A DNA stretch of 64,000 nucleotides from Gyrodactylus bullatarudis (GCA_012064415.1 SSNU01000042.1:157822-221821); one strand, 5' to 3'. Shown: positions 33,401 through 45,033, counted from the stretch's first letter. Notes: generated by a model from the letters alone, not told the origin. Translations and numbers: made by a program.

Positions 33401-36400
33401 TAGATTTTTTTTTAATTTGGAATTCCACATAAAGAAAACAAATCCATGGTGAGCAGTTTATTCATGTCTCTTTCCAATGAAAGAAAAACAGAATCTGAGT
33501 ATATCAACTCAATCAATACTTGAGTTCCGGTATTTATTACATATTATTACTGTACAAGAATGTATCTCTCATCTCAAAATAAATTAAAATCTCCTATTCC
33601 ATCTTTTTAATAGTCGCAAATAGTTTTGGAAGTCTTTTATTTCATTCCCACTCAAAAGAAAATCAAAAGAGTCACCATAACCAAATCTCAGGCATCATGC
33701 GGAGCTAGGTATTAACACAAGAGTAACTCATCGACAACACTAAAAATCAGGGAAATAATTCTACAAAAGATGTTTAGAACTACCAGGGCCCAATTGATTT
33801 TAAATTTTTCTTTTCCACCTGAATACTAGAAAAGTTTTTTACAATAGTCAGTCAAACAATCGTTTTTCAAAATATTCAACCAGGATTTGAGACAGTACCT
33901 ATCTCTCAGTTTTTAATTGAAATTCAGTTCTCTTGGAAAACATAATCTACAATTGACAAAGTATTTGTGCATTGGCCTTGTGTGTCTCAGAAAAATCAAA
34001 TTTTACAATCAATTTTGAAAAAACTTTATTTCTTAATGAATGAATGCAAAAAAAAACACGAGAAGACGAGTTCATTCAATCTTTCTACACTACTAATACT
34101 ACTATTACTACTGCAATGCGTGTGTATTAATTTCATAATGCTCTTGGTTTTATTTCAGAACGAGATGTTGTATGTTAGTGTGTGTGTGGTGGTGGGGGGT
34201 GGATGAATGGACTCTCTCTCTCTCTAGATGTCTCTGTATCAGCTAATTTTAGTTTTTATGATGAACTCGTTCTGATAATAAAACTCTCTATCTATCCAAT
34301 GTGTGTGTTTGTAATTTTTTAAAACTTGTTCTTGAATATTTTCAACCGTTGAGAGAGAGAGGCTGGCCACACCTCTCTTCTCTCAACATTGTCTTATTCT
34401 TCTTCTTCTTCGATTGAAAATGGTTTATTTTGCTATCATCCTTTTTATTATTTGACGCAAATTTCATCTCTAGTTGAGATGGTAATCAACATGGCTCTGT
34501 TCTTCGATTAATCTTCTTATTGATCGAGGAAAAATGCCTTGTACGCACACACACTGGTAAGAAAAGAGAGAGAGAGAGAGAGAGAGAAAGAATTCAGCCC
34601 ACGCATTTGAGAGATGGAGCGTGTACACTCCATTAGTCCAGTGAGTGCTGCTTTCCCTCACCTCCTCGTTCTGTTTCAATCCTAGGGAATTGGTTGCACA
34701 CACATACTAATAATATATCCATCTTGAATCAAAGCACACACACCATTGTAGAAGCACTGTGTGTAGGGATAATCTCTCTTGAGTGAGTGAGTGAGTGAGT
34801 GAGTTTTCATAAAATAACAAAACCCCATCTTACTGTAGTCTTGTTCGTTAGTTATGTGTTTGTATACAATACATGATTCTATGCCAAGAGAAGAGAGAAT
34901 AACTTTTTCCCATTTTGTTCTCTCTCTTGCAATGGCTGTGTATGTATGCACCCATCTATTAGTACCAACTATATGCTAGTTAATCTCATGAACAAGAGAA
35001 AGAAAATACGACTCGTATACATCTCTATATTGAGGATATGGGTCTTGTCTACTCCTTCTCGTTTCCTCTTTCGTGTGTGTTTATGTGTGTGTGTGTGGGT
35101 GTGTGCGTGTTTGTATTTGTCCCAACATTTCCCCCCTTGGGAGAGAGATAGAGAAAAATCAATGAACCAATCAGAATTTCCCTTCATCCCTATGAGTGTT
35201 GGTATGTTTGTGTGGCACACATACAAATGGCAAACATACAACACACACACAGAGAAATGAGACAGGTCGTAACTAGGGCGAGGATTAAGGGTGGATAGGA
35301 TTATCCTGATGATGGAGTGTTCCAAATGTGAGATTTAGTTTGTACTCTCGTATTGATTATTTCTGTACATTTCTCCTTCCCTAGCATAGTAGGACACAGA
35401 CAGAATAAGCTAACTGAAAATTCCCTGTTTCATTTCCAGCCTCTTACAGCCCTTACAGAATCTATGTAATTTTACCTATGTACCTCTATAGAATCCCATT
35501 CTCCCTAAAATCATCAAAATTTACCTAATTCCCTGGGACTTTCTTCCTACATGTGAAAAAAGACTCAATTTTTACTATAAGCCCTATTTTTATTCAGAAT
35601 GTTGCAAAAACTATTCAAAAATCTCAACTTTGTCCTTTCTCGTGGTGAAATTAATTGAAAAATCTTGGCGCGTGTTCAAAACTTGTCATCTTCAATCGAG
35701 ATTTTGTATATCAGAACAAACTAGAAAACGTATGGTTTTATAGGAAAAAATGCTTAGTTTTTGATAATCTTCAAAATGATATTAAGACTGGGAAAAGTTG
35801 AGAAAATTGGCCTACTCTAATCTTTATAATTATTGAAATACATATACATATATGGAAATCTTGCTGAATAATGTTGAAACATGTCTTTTTTCTTTCAAGT
35901 GTAAAATTAGTAGTGAGTTCATTGTTTCTAACCAGAAAAAAAACACCAAGTGTCCCACTACACTAGTAAATAAACTTGGTTCCTTAATTGTTGTTCCTAC
36001 ATTGTCTTAAAATCCCCATTGAACAAGAAATATAACAAGTTGATTTCATGACTAATGATTTCCTCCTCCCTTCTAGGAACGAATCAGTATCACAAGTAGT
36101 AATGAGAAACAGGATGAAGTCAAGGGGGAAAATGGAACCTTAGAGTCAGAGAGTAATTCTAGTCCAATGGCCACTGTAGCCTCGCCAAATTCCTCAACAC
36201 TGAGTACAACAACTGGTCTTGAATCGATAGAGGCAGCTACCCTGCTGGCAACTCAACTCCTCCTCAAGAATCAGCAACAGCAAATTGCAAACACACTCAT
36301 AGCCCTACAGCAGACCCAACAGACCCTGTTGTCCACAGCCAATGGTTCATCGAGGACATCTCCAACCTTGACTTCTACTAATGGCGGCCAGTTGAATTTA

Positions 36401-38300
36401 ACCAACCTGATTAATTCTCTTGTTCCACAGAGCAATAACAACAATACTGTCATTCAGACTTTGGTCACAGCCAACTTGGCTAGCAACGGTGTCGCCAAGA
36501 AGAAGCCAAGCGATGAGACAGTCCAACCCGATGAATCCAAGGTGCTCGGTAAAAACTTGCTCGACTCTGAGCAAGCCCTAGATATGAGTGTGAAAGGAAG
36601 TCTCCCCGATTCTCTGGACACGACAAACAAGTCAATTTTGATAGCCCCACCAAATCAAATGGTCGGTATACCCAGTCCACAGGTCCTGAGCATCCAACAA
36701 CTCCAACAACTAATTCAAATACACCAACAGCAGCAAAAGGCAAAGAGCCAGGACCACAGTCAGGCCTCTGCTCAGTTGGCCACATCGACGCCGCTGATTG
36801 CGACGACATCTAGTCCAGCCTTGAATTCAGCCTCTCTCATTCAGAATTACATACAGAGCCAGAATGGCATCAAGACAATCTCACCATCGGGAGAGTGTAA
36901 GTCTAAAATATAAACATGCATATGGCACATTTGAGCAGACGTTTGATTGGAAAATTTCTCTCGTTTTAGTGATTTCTCTCGGACCCATTTGGAGCCATCC
37001 GAATATTTCCTCAGTCCTGACCAATGGAGGTCTCTCAGCAAATGTGATTCCCTTCGGCCTGAATAATTCATCTGGCAACTCGACTACAGGCATTAATGTT
37101 TTGACCACACAAGACCCGACCAGACTCGGCCTTCAGGGTAAATCTCAAAACTCTACCCCTAACACAAACTTTATAAGCCTGTTGGATCCGAGATCGACCA
37201 TACAGCTACACATGAACAATAATGGAAGTATTTGTTTACAGCCAAATTCCGCTAACAACGGAGGTTCCATCCAGAAATCAACAGCCAACGGTAATAAAAC
37301 ACCTAGTGTCAGTAACATTACGAATATTATCAAGTCTATAGCGTCAAACAGTCAGAATGATACGAACCAAATCACCAGCAATGGAAAGTCCCTGAGTAAC
37401 CCGACAAATAAACCCATTAAAAAGAACAATAGTCTTTCCAAAATTTCAATGAACGATCCAAGTGGGGATCCGACAAAAAGAGACGAGGAAAACTCATCTC
37501 CTTGTCATGTTAATCATGGAGGCGGTTCAAAGCCACATCGACAGAATTTCACGCCAGCCCAGAATCGTATTCTGGCCAACTGGTATTCCCTGCATCAGAG
37601 TAAACCGTACCCCTCGACTGATGACACAAAAATGCTGGCCCAAAAGACAAACCTCAATTACTCCCAGGTTAAAAAGTGGTTCGCCAATAAACGGGCCAGA
37701 ACGACCAACCCATCACAGCTGAATAAATCACCGTCTGGAGCATCCATGATTGATGGTAGCTTGTTTGTCGGTAAAGATGACTTATTCTCGAGTAATAATT
37801 CTATCGCATTGTCAGACAAGGAAGAGAACGGTAGTACTGGTGAGAATGAAACCAAGTTCTCCCTACGCTTCGACATGACCGATGGAACACCCACAATGGT
37901 GAATTTGAAAAAATCCCTGACAGTTATTGCTCCGAAACCAACTCTCAACAACAACAGTGCCAACATTTCACCTGTTAATGGGATTAAGGCATCAGTGAAT
38001 GGTAATAGTCCTGCCAGTTCAACGCCCAACGCCAAATGGACTAAACACGAATCTCCTGCCGATAGAGCTGCTCGTATTAAGCAGGAGAACGAATGTGTCA
38101 TTGCCATAATAAACGAAGCGAAACGAGAAAGTGAAGAGAAGAAAAGATGCGAGGAAAACACAGAAGCGGCAGTCAGTCCAGTTAGTGCCAAGCTTAGGAA
38201 GCTGAATCCCAAGTCGGAAAATGAGGTTGACGATGAGGTCAACGAGTCTCCGCCAACCCTGCACGTTGAAATTGCCCCAGTTAACCCAGATGAGGAATAA
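30477..38300 (+). CDS. C2H2 zinc-finger and TALE-like homeodomain transcription factor
   Basis: Four exons: 30477-30719, 30759-30917, 36077-36896 and 36970-38300; all junctions are GT-AG and the sum encodes 850 residues. Residues about 22-79 hold two C2H2 fingers (C-x4-C-x12-H-x4-H, then C-x2-C-x12-H-x4-H). A long low-complexity region rich in Gln, Asn, Ser and Thr follows, including QALDMSVKG, which resembles a CtBP-binding PxDLS motif. Near residues 575-635 is a homeodomain: RQNFTPAQNRILANWY, SKPYPST, then VKKWFANKRART. From the first helix Phe to the Trp of helix 3 are 44 residues rather than 41, a three-residue insertion as in TALE homeodomains, and the PYP triplet agrees, but helix 3 reads WFANKRAR rather than WFINARRR. 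The C-terminal tail is acidic and charged. It should act in the nucleus as a sequence-specific regulator. I cannot assign an orthologue. Exon 3 ends with one codon base and the next exon starts with two, which fixes the junction. Confidence 0.88.
30918..36076 (+). repeat. 5.2-kb intron dense in CT/GT/GA simple repeats
   Basis: This intron of the homeobox gene differs from all others: it is full of short TCTCTC, TGTGTG and GAGAGA runs scattered over its length, with tracts at about 34566-34590 (GA), 34783-34804 (TGAG repeat) and 35080-35105 (GT). I see no element with termini and no credible exon, although small frames occur on both strands. Confidence 0.7.
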
Positions 38301-39364
38301 GCGGACACCTCAATTTTTCTAGTCGAAATTAGTTATTAGTGTTGTACATAGAACTTTCTACTTTTTCTGCATATATATCCTTTGAATCTACAGTATTCGA
38401 CAGTATTTGACACAATTTTTGTATAAAAAAGTCTGACTTTTGCAATAATGTATTATGAAAATATTTGTTTCTAATTATTATAATTTATGAATAGTTAATT
38501 TAGGATTATTCCCATGATGAATATATAAAATATTAAATTATATTACACCTGAAAGAAATGCTGTAATTATTTTTAATGAATTTTCGATATAGTTACTTTG
38601 AAGTAGATTGCAAAAAAAAATATTAGTACATTAGGTAATATACAACAGGATATTGTAGTTAAAATTCTTTCAAAGACTTGGACTGTCAAGTGAGCATTTG
38701 GACTGACTTCTGTAAAGCACTTTGCTTCCATAGGAATAAACAGATATTACTTTGCCGCAGAGGTCAGTTCTAGTACCAAGTTTAGGCACAGTGACAGTCT
38801 CTGGAAATGATAATTATCGCAAATTTGGTTGGAGCCAGGTGTTGTATGAGACACTCTTAGATTGTATGTTACAAAAGGCTGATGGGAATAGAGGCATGTG
38901 GTACAATTAGTCTTGCTGTTGAATATTGCCGATTGGCAATTCGACATTGGGATATTTAGTAAACTGGAAGCTGCAGGTTCCCACTAACACCCAGCAGATG
39001 AAGTAAACATGTCGTACAACTGAACAAACTATTCATTTTTCCCCTGGTTACCAGTCTTGGTTTGAAATTTATTAAGGATTTCTATTCATACTACATATTT
39101 ATAGTTTCCTTGGTTGTTTGTTCTTCTTTCTCATTTTGATAGATTTATATTTTATCATAGTTGATTTGGGAAATAAGAAATAAAAAAATGCATTTAAAAA
39201 ATTACAATAGCTTACTGGATTGAGTTATATATGGGTAGACTCAAAAATCATGAGAAATTTGGCCCCACATTTATTTGAATAACAAATCGACAAAGGACTG
39301 TTTAAAATAATAAAAAAAATTAGGATCATTTCATATAAATCTATATTGTATTATAATACTTTTC
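38301..39364 (+). other. 3' region of the homeobox gene and intergenic DNA
   Basis: Probable 3' untranslated region after the TAA, AT-rich, with AATAAA-type signals (for example near 38733). A small minus-strand frame at 38747-38947 has no recognisable feature. Confidence 0.35.
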
Positions 39365-39737
39365 CTATGTATTCAACTCGCAGAGACCTCTTAGACTTCT
39401 CTGGCAGTAGTCATCATTCAAGAAGTACCACTCAATTGAGATACAGGCTTCTCTTCCATCGGAATTGTTAATCGATTAAATATGAGAGAAATTTGCAGGG
39501 AATGAAGTTTGACAAATGTTGGACTTATCCATGAGTTTGCACCAGCATATGGACGACGGCCTCCTAGCCAAACTGCGTCATACCCTGTATAATAGGCTAT
39601 AGAATCCTAAAAAAAAGTGAAAACCAACGAGTCTCTTACCAATTTACATAGGGTCGGATCGGCCAAATGACCTCGACCATTCTTTACACACCATTCTTCG
39701 GCCTCTTTCCAAGGGAGGCTTGGCGTGAAAACGTATA
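39365..39737 (-). pseudogene. C-type lectin pseudogene, 5'-truncated
   Basis: Two exon-like segments, from about 39735 to 39640 and 39606-39365, match the intact lectin at 41466-41900: YVFTPSLPWKEAEEWCVKNG, RGHLADPT, then VWLGGRRPYAGANSW and, in another frame, REACISIEWY and LRGLCELNT before TAG. The signal peptide exon start is lost exactly where a foldback repeat begins (39735), and the segment that should carry the W-x-x-x-EPN region is out of frame and contains a stop. It is therefore probably dead, truncated by the repeat insertion. Confidence 0.75.
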
Positions 39738-40139
39738 CAGCAAATTTGAAATCTTGAAGTAGCGCCAAATTCCCATTTTTTGGACTTTGAGTTGAAATTT
39801 TTTTGCTGATTTCAATGTGAGAGAGAGATCAAAAGTTGATTTTTAGGATCACAATTAGTCAAAGAAATCAAATATGCTGAATCTGGTTTTGAGAATCACC
39901 CCATAAACGTGTCTAAATTAAATTTTGATTTTTAGACCATTTTTCTTACTTCAAAGTCGATGAAATTTGATATTTCAAGATCGCAGAAAAATGACGAATT
40001 TATCAATTTATCAGTCTTATTGTGATCCTAAAAATCAACTTTTGATCGCTCTCTCACATTGAAATCAGCAAAAAAATTTCAACTCAAAGTCCAAAAAATG
40101 GGAATTTGGCGCTACTTCAAGATTTCAAATTTGCTGTAT
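39735..40139. repeat. Foldback repeat, copy 2 (near-perfect arms)
   Basis: Arms of about 140 bp starting ATACAGCAAATTTGAAATCT and ending with its complement; nearly identical over GGATCACAAT and AAAATGGGAATTTGGCGCTA. The centre carries TTCTTACTTCAAAGTCGATG. Relatives at 12640-12990 and 52170-52520, and arm fragments near 1965-2025 and 56085-56200. Arm identity suggests this is the youngest copy here. Confidence 0.8.
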
Positions 40140-41465
40140 TTTCCTTAAAAGTTATTTTTTTCTAAATTCTACTTTCAGCCATCTCTCTGGCCCCAGAGCA
40201 AGAATCTACCAAGGAATTAAGGCAATTTTTTGAATTAACTGATTGGTACTATATTCTGGACTTAACCAGATTGATGATTCAATTTGAGCATAACGTATTT
40301 CTCTCAAAAATACTTTTCTAATCGCCGCGAAATCTCAAATGAACTTTTTTGAAAAAGATAATATTTCACCCTACTCAAATATATAATATATCAATTTTCT
40401 CATCAGTTTTAAGCTGATTTACCGATGCTGAATTCATTTCAAGGGAAGAGATGTCAAATTTTTCACAGATAAGGGCCTTTATTTCGGGCATACTCATTAG
40501 TGTGATATATGCCATATATATAGGGGTTTAACAAAATATTTTTTATGATACAATAATCGTTAAAATAACATCGATTAAGAAAATACAATTGAATCTAGCA
40601 AAAATTTGGCCGTTATTCAACCTCTGAGCTCATTGATTTTGAAAATTTAAAGCAATTCAATACAGAAACGTTGGATCAACATTAGTTGAAGAATTCAAAT
40701 TCAATTCCATCTGGAGGTCATTCAATTCTGGGTCATTTCTCTTCGTGATAATCAGGGCGGTCAAAAATATGCTAAAATTTTTGGAATATTTTTATTGAAA
40801 AGCTCCTTTCAACGTCGCAACTTGTGAACTGAAATTTTTTATCAGAGAGCTAATTTCATAAGATTCCTTTTCATGAAAAATAATAAATTTTCACATTGGA
40901 AACAGTGAAAAAATCGATTCAGGCTTAATTTTTCCTCAGTCTTATTAAAATGTGATCTTTTATTTTTAAAGTAACATAGTCGAAACTAATTTCGCATAAT
41001 TTCTCAAAATAGTCTTTTATAGTTGCTCCAATTCATTTTACCTATATCTTGAGAAGATATCATCGAATAGGATAAGGAGATTTTTCAACCAATAATATTA
41101 ATTTGAAACTTGAATTAAATTTCGATTTTTTAAAAATCTTAAATAAAAAAATCAATAATCCCTATGAAAATTCTCATAGTTATAGATTTATGCCAAGAAT
41201 ATTTTTCATTAAAAATCTGATAAATTTTGACTAATCTCACTACTGTGAGTTCAATAAAAAAATATGCTAAATATTCATTTCGACCACCCTGGTGATAATC
41301 AAAAAATTTAAATGGTTCAATCAAGAATTTCTGTGAAATTCTTTAGGGTAATTTGAACTCTTTCATCTAATCCTGATCTGAATTGTTTTAATTCTTCAAG
41401 ATAGATAATAAAATGAGAATCAAGACACTCTTTTCATGAAAATATTCAAAACTATTTATTCTTTT
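40140..41465. other. No gene recognised
   Basis: AT-rich spacer in the lectin cluster. The missing first exon of the damaged lectin should lie just right of 40139, but I do not find a recognisable signal-peptide-coding segment there. Confidence 0.35.
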
Positions 41466-41900
41466 TCAAGTAGTTAGTTCACAGACTCCGACAAATTCAA
41501 CTCCACAATTGTTGTCGTTGATCAGGCTAATACACGCCTCATCACCAGCATAGTTATTCGGTTCCCCTGCTAACCAGGAACTAAAGTTAATATTGAGAAT
41601 GTAAGTACTAACATTGGTCCAAGTTTAACGAATTCCGGAGTAATCCAGTCACTCGACCCAGAGAATGGACGGCGACCACCTAGCCAGACTTGCCTCCATT
41701 CACGAACGAAACCGCGAAGAGCATACTGAAATTAGATGAGAAGTCTAAAACTTTACTGTATTACAGAATGATGGATCGGCCAAATGGCCCAAATCATTCT
41801 TTACACACCATTCCTCAGCTTTTTTCCATGTCAATCTCGGCGTAAAGTAATAGGCAGCCATGGCGGCATGTATAAATAATGCAAATAAAAATATCTTCAT
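41466..41900 (-). CDS. Secreted C-type lectin-like protein (EPN type)
   Basis: Exons 41900-41757, 41725-41613 and 41580-41466, separated by introns of 31 and 32 nt (GT-AG, phases 0 and 2), give 123 residues. MKIFLFALFIHAAMA is a signal peptide. The mature part is a single compact C-type lectin domain: TWKKAEEWCVKNDLGHLAD (helix 1 with the first Cys), VWLGGRR, W-x-x-GEPNN, DEACI, then C..C at the end (VCELTT). The EPN tripeptide is the motif associated with calcium-dependent mannose-type sugar binding; the WND partner motif is not obvious. It probably acts outside the cell, binding glycans. Divergent partner of the lectin at 42244-42700 and source-like relative of the pseudogene at 39365-39737. 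Confidence 0.9.
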
Positions 41901-41930
41901 TTCTCGCAGGAGATCACCCCGAACGTTTCA

Positions 41931-41938
41931 TTTAAATA
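41931..41938 (-). promoter_or_regulatory. Possible TATA box of the minus-strand lectin
   Basis: On the minus strand TATTTAAA lies about 30-38 nt before the ATG, implying a very short 5' leader. Position is the only support. Confidence 0.35.
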
Positions 41939-42216
41939 CGTAAGGTTAATTTAATTGAAGCTCATTAATTTTTTTTCATTAAACTCTGTACTTTTATACT
42001 ACTCGTCAGGTTGAATATACCAACAGAATAGAAGACTCAAATAGTCCAGCCAATGTCACAATCCTATATCCTCTAAGAGAACTCGACTATCTGAATGAAT
42101 TGAGTGAAATGAATTTTTGTTTTAACCAACTATAATTTTTGGCGCAAATAATTTTTTTAACATAAAAGCTCTTTTTAATTATCAATGAATTTATGTCAAC
42201 ACCAATTAACCTCAAG

Positions 42217-42224
42217 TATAAATA
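42217..42224 (+). promoter_or_regulatory. TATA-like box of the plus-strand lectin
   Basis: TATAAATA lies 20-27 nt before the ATG at 42244. If used as a TATA box, transcription would start at or just past the first ATG, so either the leader is nearly absent or the start is the ATG two codons downstream. Confidence 0.4.
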
Positions 42225-42243
42225 AAATGAAATATTTCCATGA

Positions 42244-42700
42244 ATGAAAATGCTCTTGGTGATATTTTTATCCTTAGTCCTAATAGAGAGTAAAACGTTC
42301 TTCACAGTGGGCCCGAAAAAGTACCAGCTTGATGTTCAACATTGTTACGAACAAGATGGAGACGTAGCTATCCCTCTGGCTAGTGACTTGGTACTTTAAA
42401 TATCTCAACTCCTCCTCTCTCTTCCAGAATGACATATTACAAGCTTGTGGGCAAGAACCTTGTTATGTTGGCTTACATAGGGCTTTCCACGGTTCTCCTG
42501 ATTTTGTTACAGTCAAATTCGAAAAAATGACAGAGTCCATGTAAGTGGTATTCATCATCTCTAGTCCCTGGAATACAAATGAGCCTGATAATGCCGGTGG
42601 CTATGAGGATTGTGTTAAAGTAGTCAATGTCAATGGATTAGCGAAACTCGAGGATTGGCCATGTACTGGGGAATCAAAAGCTGTCTGTGTTAGGAACTGA
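42244..42700 (+). CDS. Secreted C-type lectin-like protein
   Basis: Exons 42244-42390, 42428-42540 and 42565-42700 give 131 residues; intron lengths are 37 and only 24 nt, with the same phases (0 and 2) as the neighbouring lectin, indicating common descent. The N-terminus MKMLLVIFLSLVLIES is a signal peptide. The domain carries QHCYEQDG, LASDL, W-N-T-NEPDN, EDCV, then W-x-x-C and AVCVRN. EPD replaces EPN, and the long-loop region is shorter than in classical lectins, so calcium-dependent sugar binding is uncertain. The 24-nt intron (GTAAGTGG...CTCTAG) is required: without it the frame hits TAA. Confidence 0.85.
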
Positions 42701-43351
42701 ATAAAACAAGTTGTCAGAAAGCAAAATCTTTGTTTTATTTCTTAATAATGTAATTCGTTGAAACATTGATAAGAACCAGAGAGATGAACTCAAAACTCAT
42801 TGAGATTTATGCCCAACCAAAGTCTTAACCCTATATGGGCGATAAGAAAGCCAATAGATAAACGACACAAAATTAATATAAAAGGATTCTAAATCAGATT
42901 CTCATGAGAATACTATTCAAAAAGGATTCCATTTAAGAAAGTCGATTTTTTATTGAACTTACCATCTACTAATAAGTAGATGAAAACCTATTTTTACTAA
43001 GTTTAGCTATGTCTGTGAGACTTTCTGGTACTTTGGTAAACCCTTTCGATACCATAGCTAAACGAAGAAAGTTTCAGGCTTTACTATAGGACAAAATTTT
43101 ATGAAATTATTTTTTAATTTACCTTTATTTATGAAAGATCAATCCTTCTCTGTAGTGGTTGCGTCAGAATTGAAATTCTTTGAATGCTAATCCCTCAAAG
43201 CAGGGAAAAAGACCGGGTCTATTGCTAATATGCAATGTACTTCAAATAGTAAATTGTTAATAATAAATTGTATATATGGTATAAATATTCTCGGTGTATA
43301 GATTTCAGGGAGAATTGTGTATGAAAGAGAAATTAATGATTTATCTGAATT
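42701..43351. other. No gene recognised
   Basis: 3' flank of the lectin with an AATAAA just after the stop, followed by AT-rich spacer. Confidence 0.35.
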
Positions 43352-43355
43352 TTAA

Positions 43356-43512
43356 CCCTTTCGGTGCCGAGACTATTTCACAATTTTCATAAAAACCAAA
43401 ATTTAGCTATGATGATACAAAATTATTTGGCCAAAAATATTACTAATGCAAGTTCACATTGTGGGTTTCAATTTCAACTTTAATTGATCCAGAAACCTAT
43501 CAAACTGGTAGA
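43356..43512. mobile_element. piggyBac-type MITE, decayed copy
   Basis: After TTAA (43352-43355) the sequence CCCTTTCGGTGCCGAGACTA and the next 150 bp match, in the opposite orientation, the complete element at 49055-49231. The far terminus is not recognisable, so this copy is truncated or eroded. Confidence 0.65.
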
Positions 43513-44246
43513 GTTGTGGAGGTTCAAAAAAATTGGAAAATGGACATATATATTAGACCTCGATGAAAATTTTAAAACATAGGAAATTCCGGGCGGGAAC
43601 AATATACGTTGTTTGTTATCACATTTTATTTACTTCAAGTAGAAAATATCCTCAAAGTTTCCATATTGCTAAAACTGAAAATTTACTTTCGGCATCAGGA
43701 ATAATTTTTAATTTCTTCTTATTATTAAATTTAAACATTATTATTTGTTTAAATTAACCAAATACTTGGATTATTATCTGAAGACAAGCTTCCTCTTAAC
43801 AGTGATGTTGTTAATCATTTCTTGTATCTTCGTAATCAAGGAGATAGGAAAAAGTTTAAAGAAAATCGAAAGTTTATATATGGCTATTATTTTTACCTAT
43901 AGTTAATTCCATGATTCCCTAATTCACAGTTTTAACTTCCATGGCCAATGTAAGCGTTCCTCTTTTATCCTTGTTTTATCCTTAATGATAATAAGCACAG
44001 TTTTTTTGTTACATATATTCTCTTCTGACTAAATCTACATTGTGATAATTATAACTGAGTTACGACTGCTTTTTTATGCCTATGCTCATCATCAACGATG
44101 ACGTTGTCTCGTATCCATGGTCTCCTTAAAGCATTTTTTCTTAGTTTTAATATATTTAAAAATTGACCAAGATAAAGTTATCCAACATTTATTCTCTATG
44201 GTTACCAATGAGTTATCTGAAGGATATAAATATGGGTAAAAACATC
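43513..44246. other. No gene recognised
   Basis: AT-rich spacer. A TATA-like GATATAAATA at about 44223-44232 immediately precedes the candidate starts of the next gene. Confidence 0.35.
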
Positions 44247-45033
44247 ATGGAAATTGTGATGACTTCTTGTTTTAAATTACTACTCACAACCTATCTGAAT
44301 TTGGTCATTCTTACCGCCTCAGATTCAATAATCACAATACCAGCGGCCAATGTACCCTTGGCACAATGTTCCCCAAGAAAATTCTTGTACCCAACAAATT
44401 GTTCAACCAATTTGTACGCCTTCTCATTACTTAACATTACCCTACAATATCGAGATATAATTCTAGGTACACTAACCTTGGACGAATGCAAGCGTTCTTG
44501 TGATGAGAACAGTTGTTATCGCTTCAAACTTACACAAAATCTCTGCATCCTATTGACGACTATATCGCCGATGAATCCGTCCACTTCCTCAGGTCTAGTT
44601 TATGGCTACAAATGTTGCAGTAAGAGACTTGAAAACTCCTTAATTTGAAAAAAATGTATTCAAAATCAAATAGGTCCCAGGAACATTCCAAGAGCCACAA
44701 TGCAAAGAAACCAATGCGAGCAAAGGAGTATGTTCTTGCCGACAGACTGTCTATCTGAACTTTACTTTGAAAAGGAATTTAGAAAGAATCAAGAAAGTTT
44801 TTATTTCAACCGGTTTGAGGCCAACTCAAATCTGTCCAGATGCTCAGAGCTGTGTAGACTGACAGGATGTTTCCGCTTAATTTTATCCGATCAAGTAAAA
44901 AGATTTCTTATCATTCCCCAAATTTTAGAATGTCTGCTACGTTCAGTATGATCTGGATAATTCGGTTTTCCAGATGATGACCGGAACTGGATATCAAATT
45001 GCCTGTTGCTATCCCCTAAAGAGTAAGTGGTAA
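44247..45033 (+). CDS. Secreted protein with two tandem cysteine-rich domains
   Basis: Exons 44247-44619, 44674-44894 and 44929-45033, with introns of 54 and 34 nt, give 232 residues; in-frame ATGs at 44208, 44232 and 44259 are alternatives. A hydrophobic stretch (CFKLLLTTYLNLVILTAS) is a likely signal peptide. Two repeats of about 80 residues follow, sharing C-x-(P/Q)R-x-(F/M)-(F/L)-x-PT-(N/D)-C, then LY, then C-x3-C-x4-CFR/CYR-x-x-L, an inner C and a closing CC (YKCC and IACC). The spacing C-x3-C-x4-C recalls PAN/apple domains, but I cannot assign the family. The second repeat is split by the second intron. The final AGTAAGTGG could also act as a splice donor, so the gene might continue. 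Probably an extracellular binding protein. Confidence 0.7.

Noticed and set aside
31276..35325. Overlapping frames on both strands inside the homeobox intron
   Set aside because: They are built from CT/GT/GA simple repeats and show no protein-like composition.
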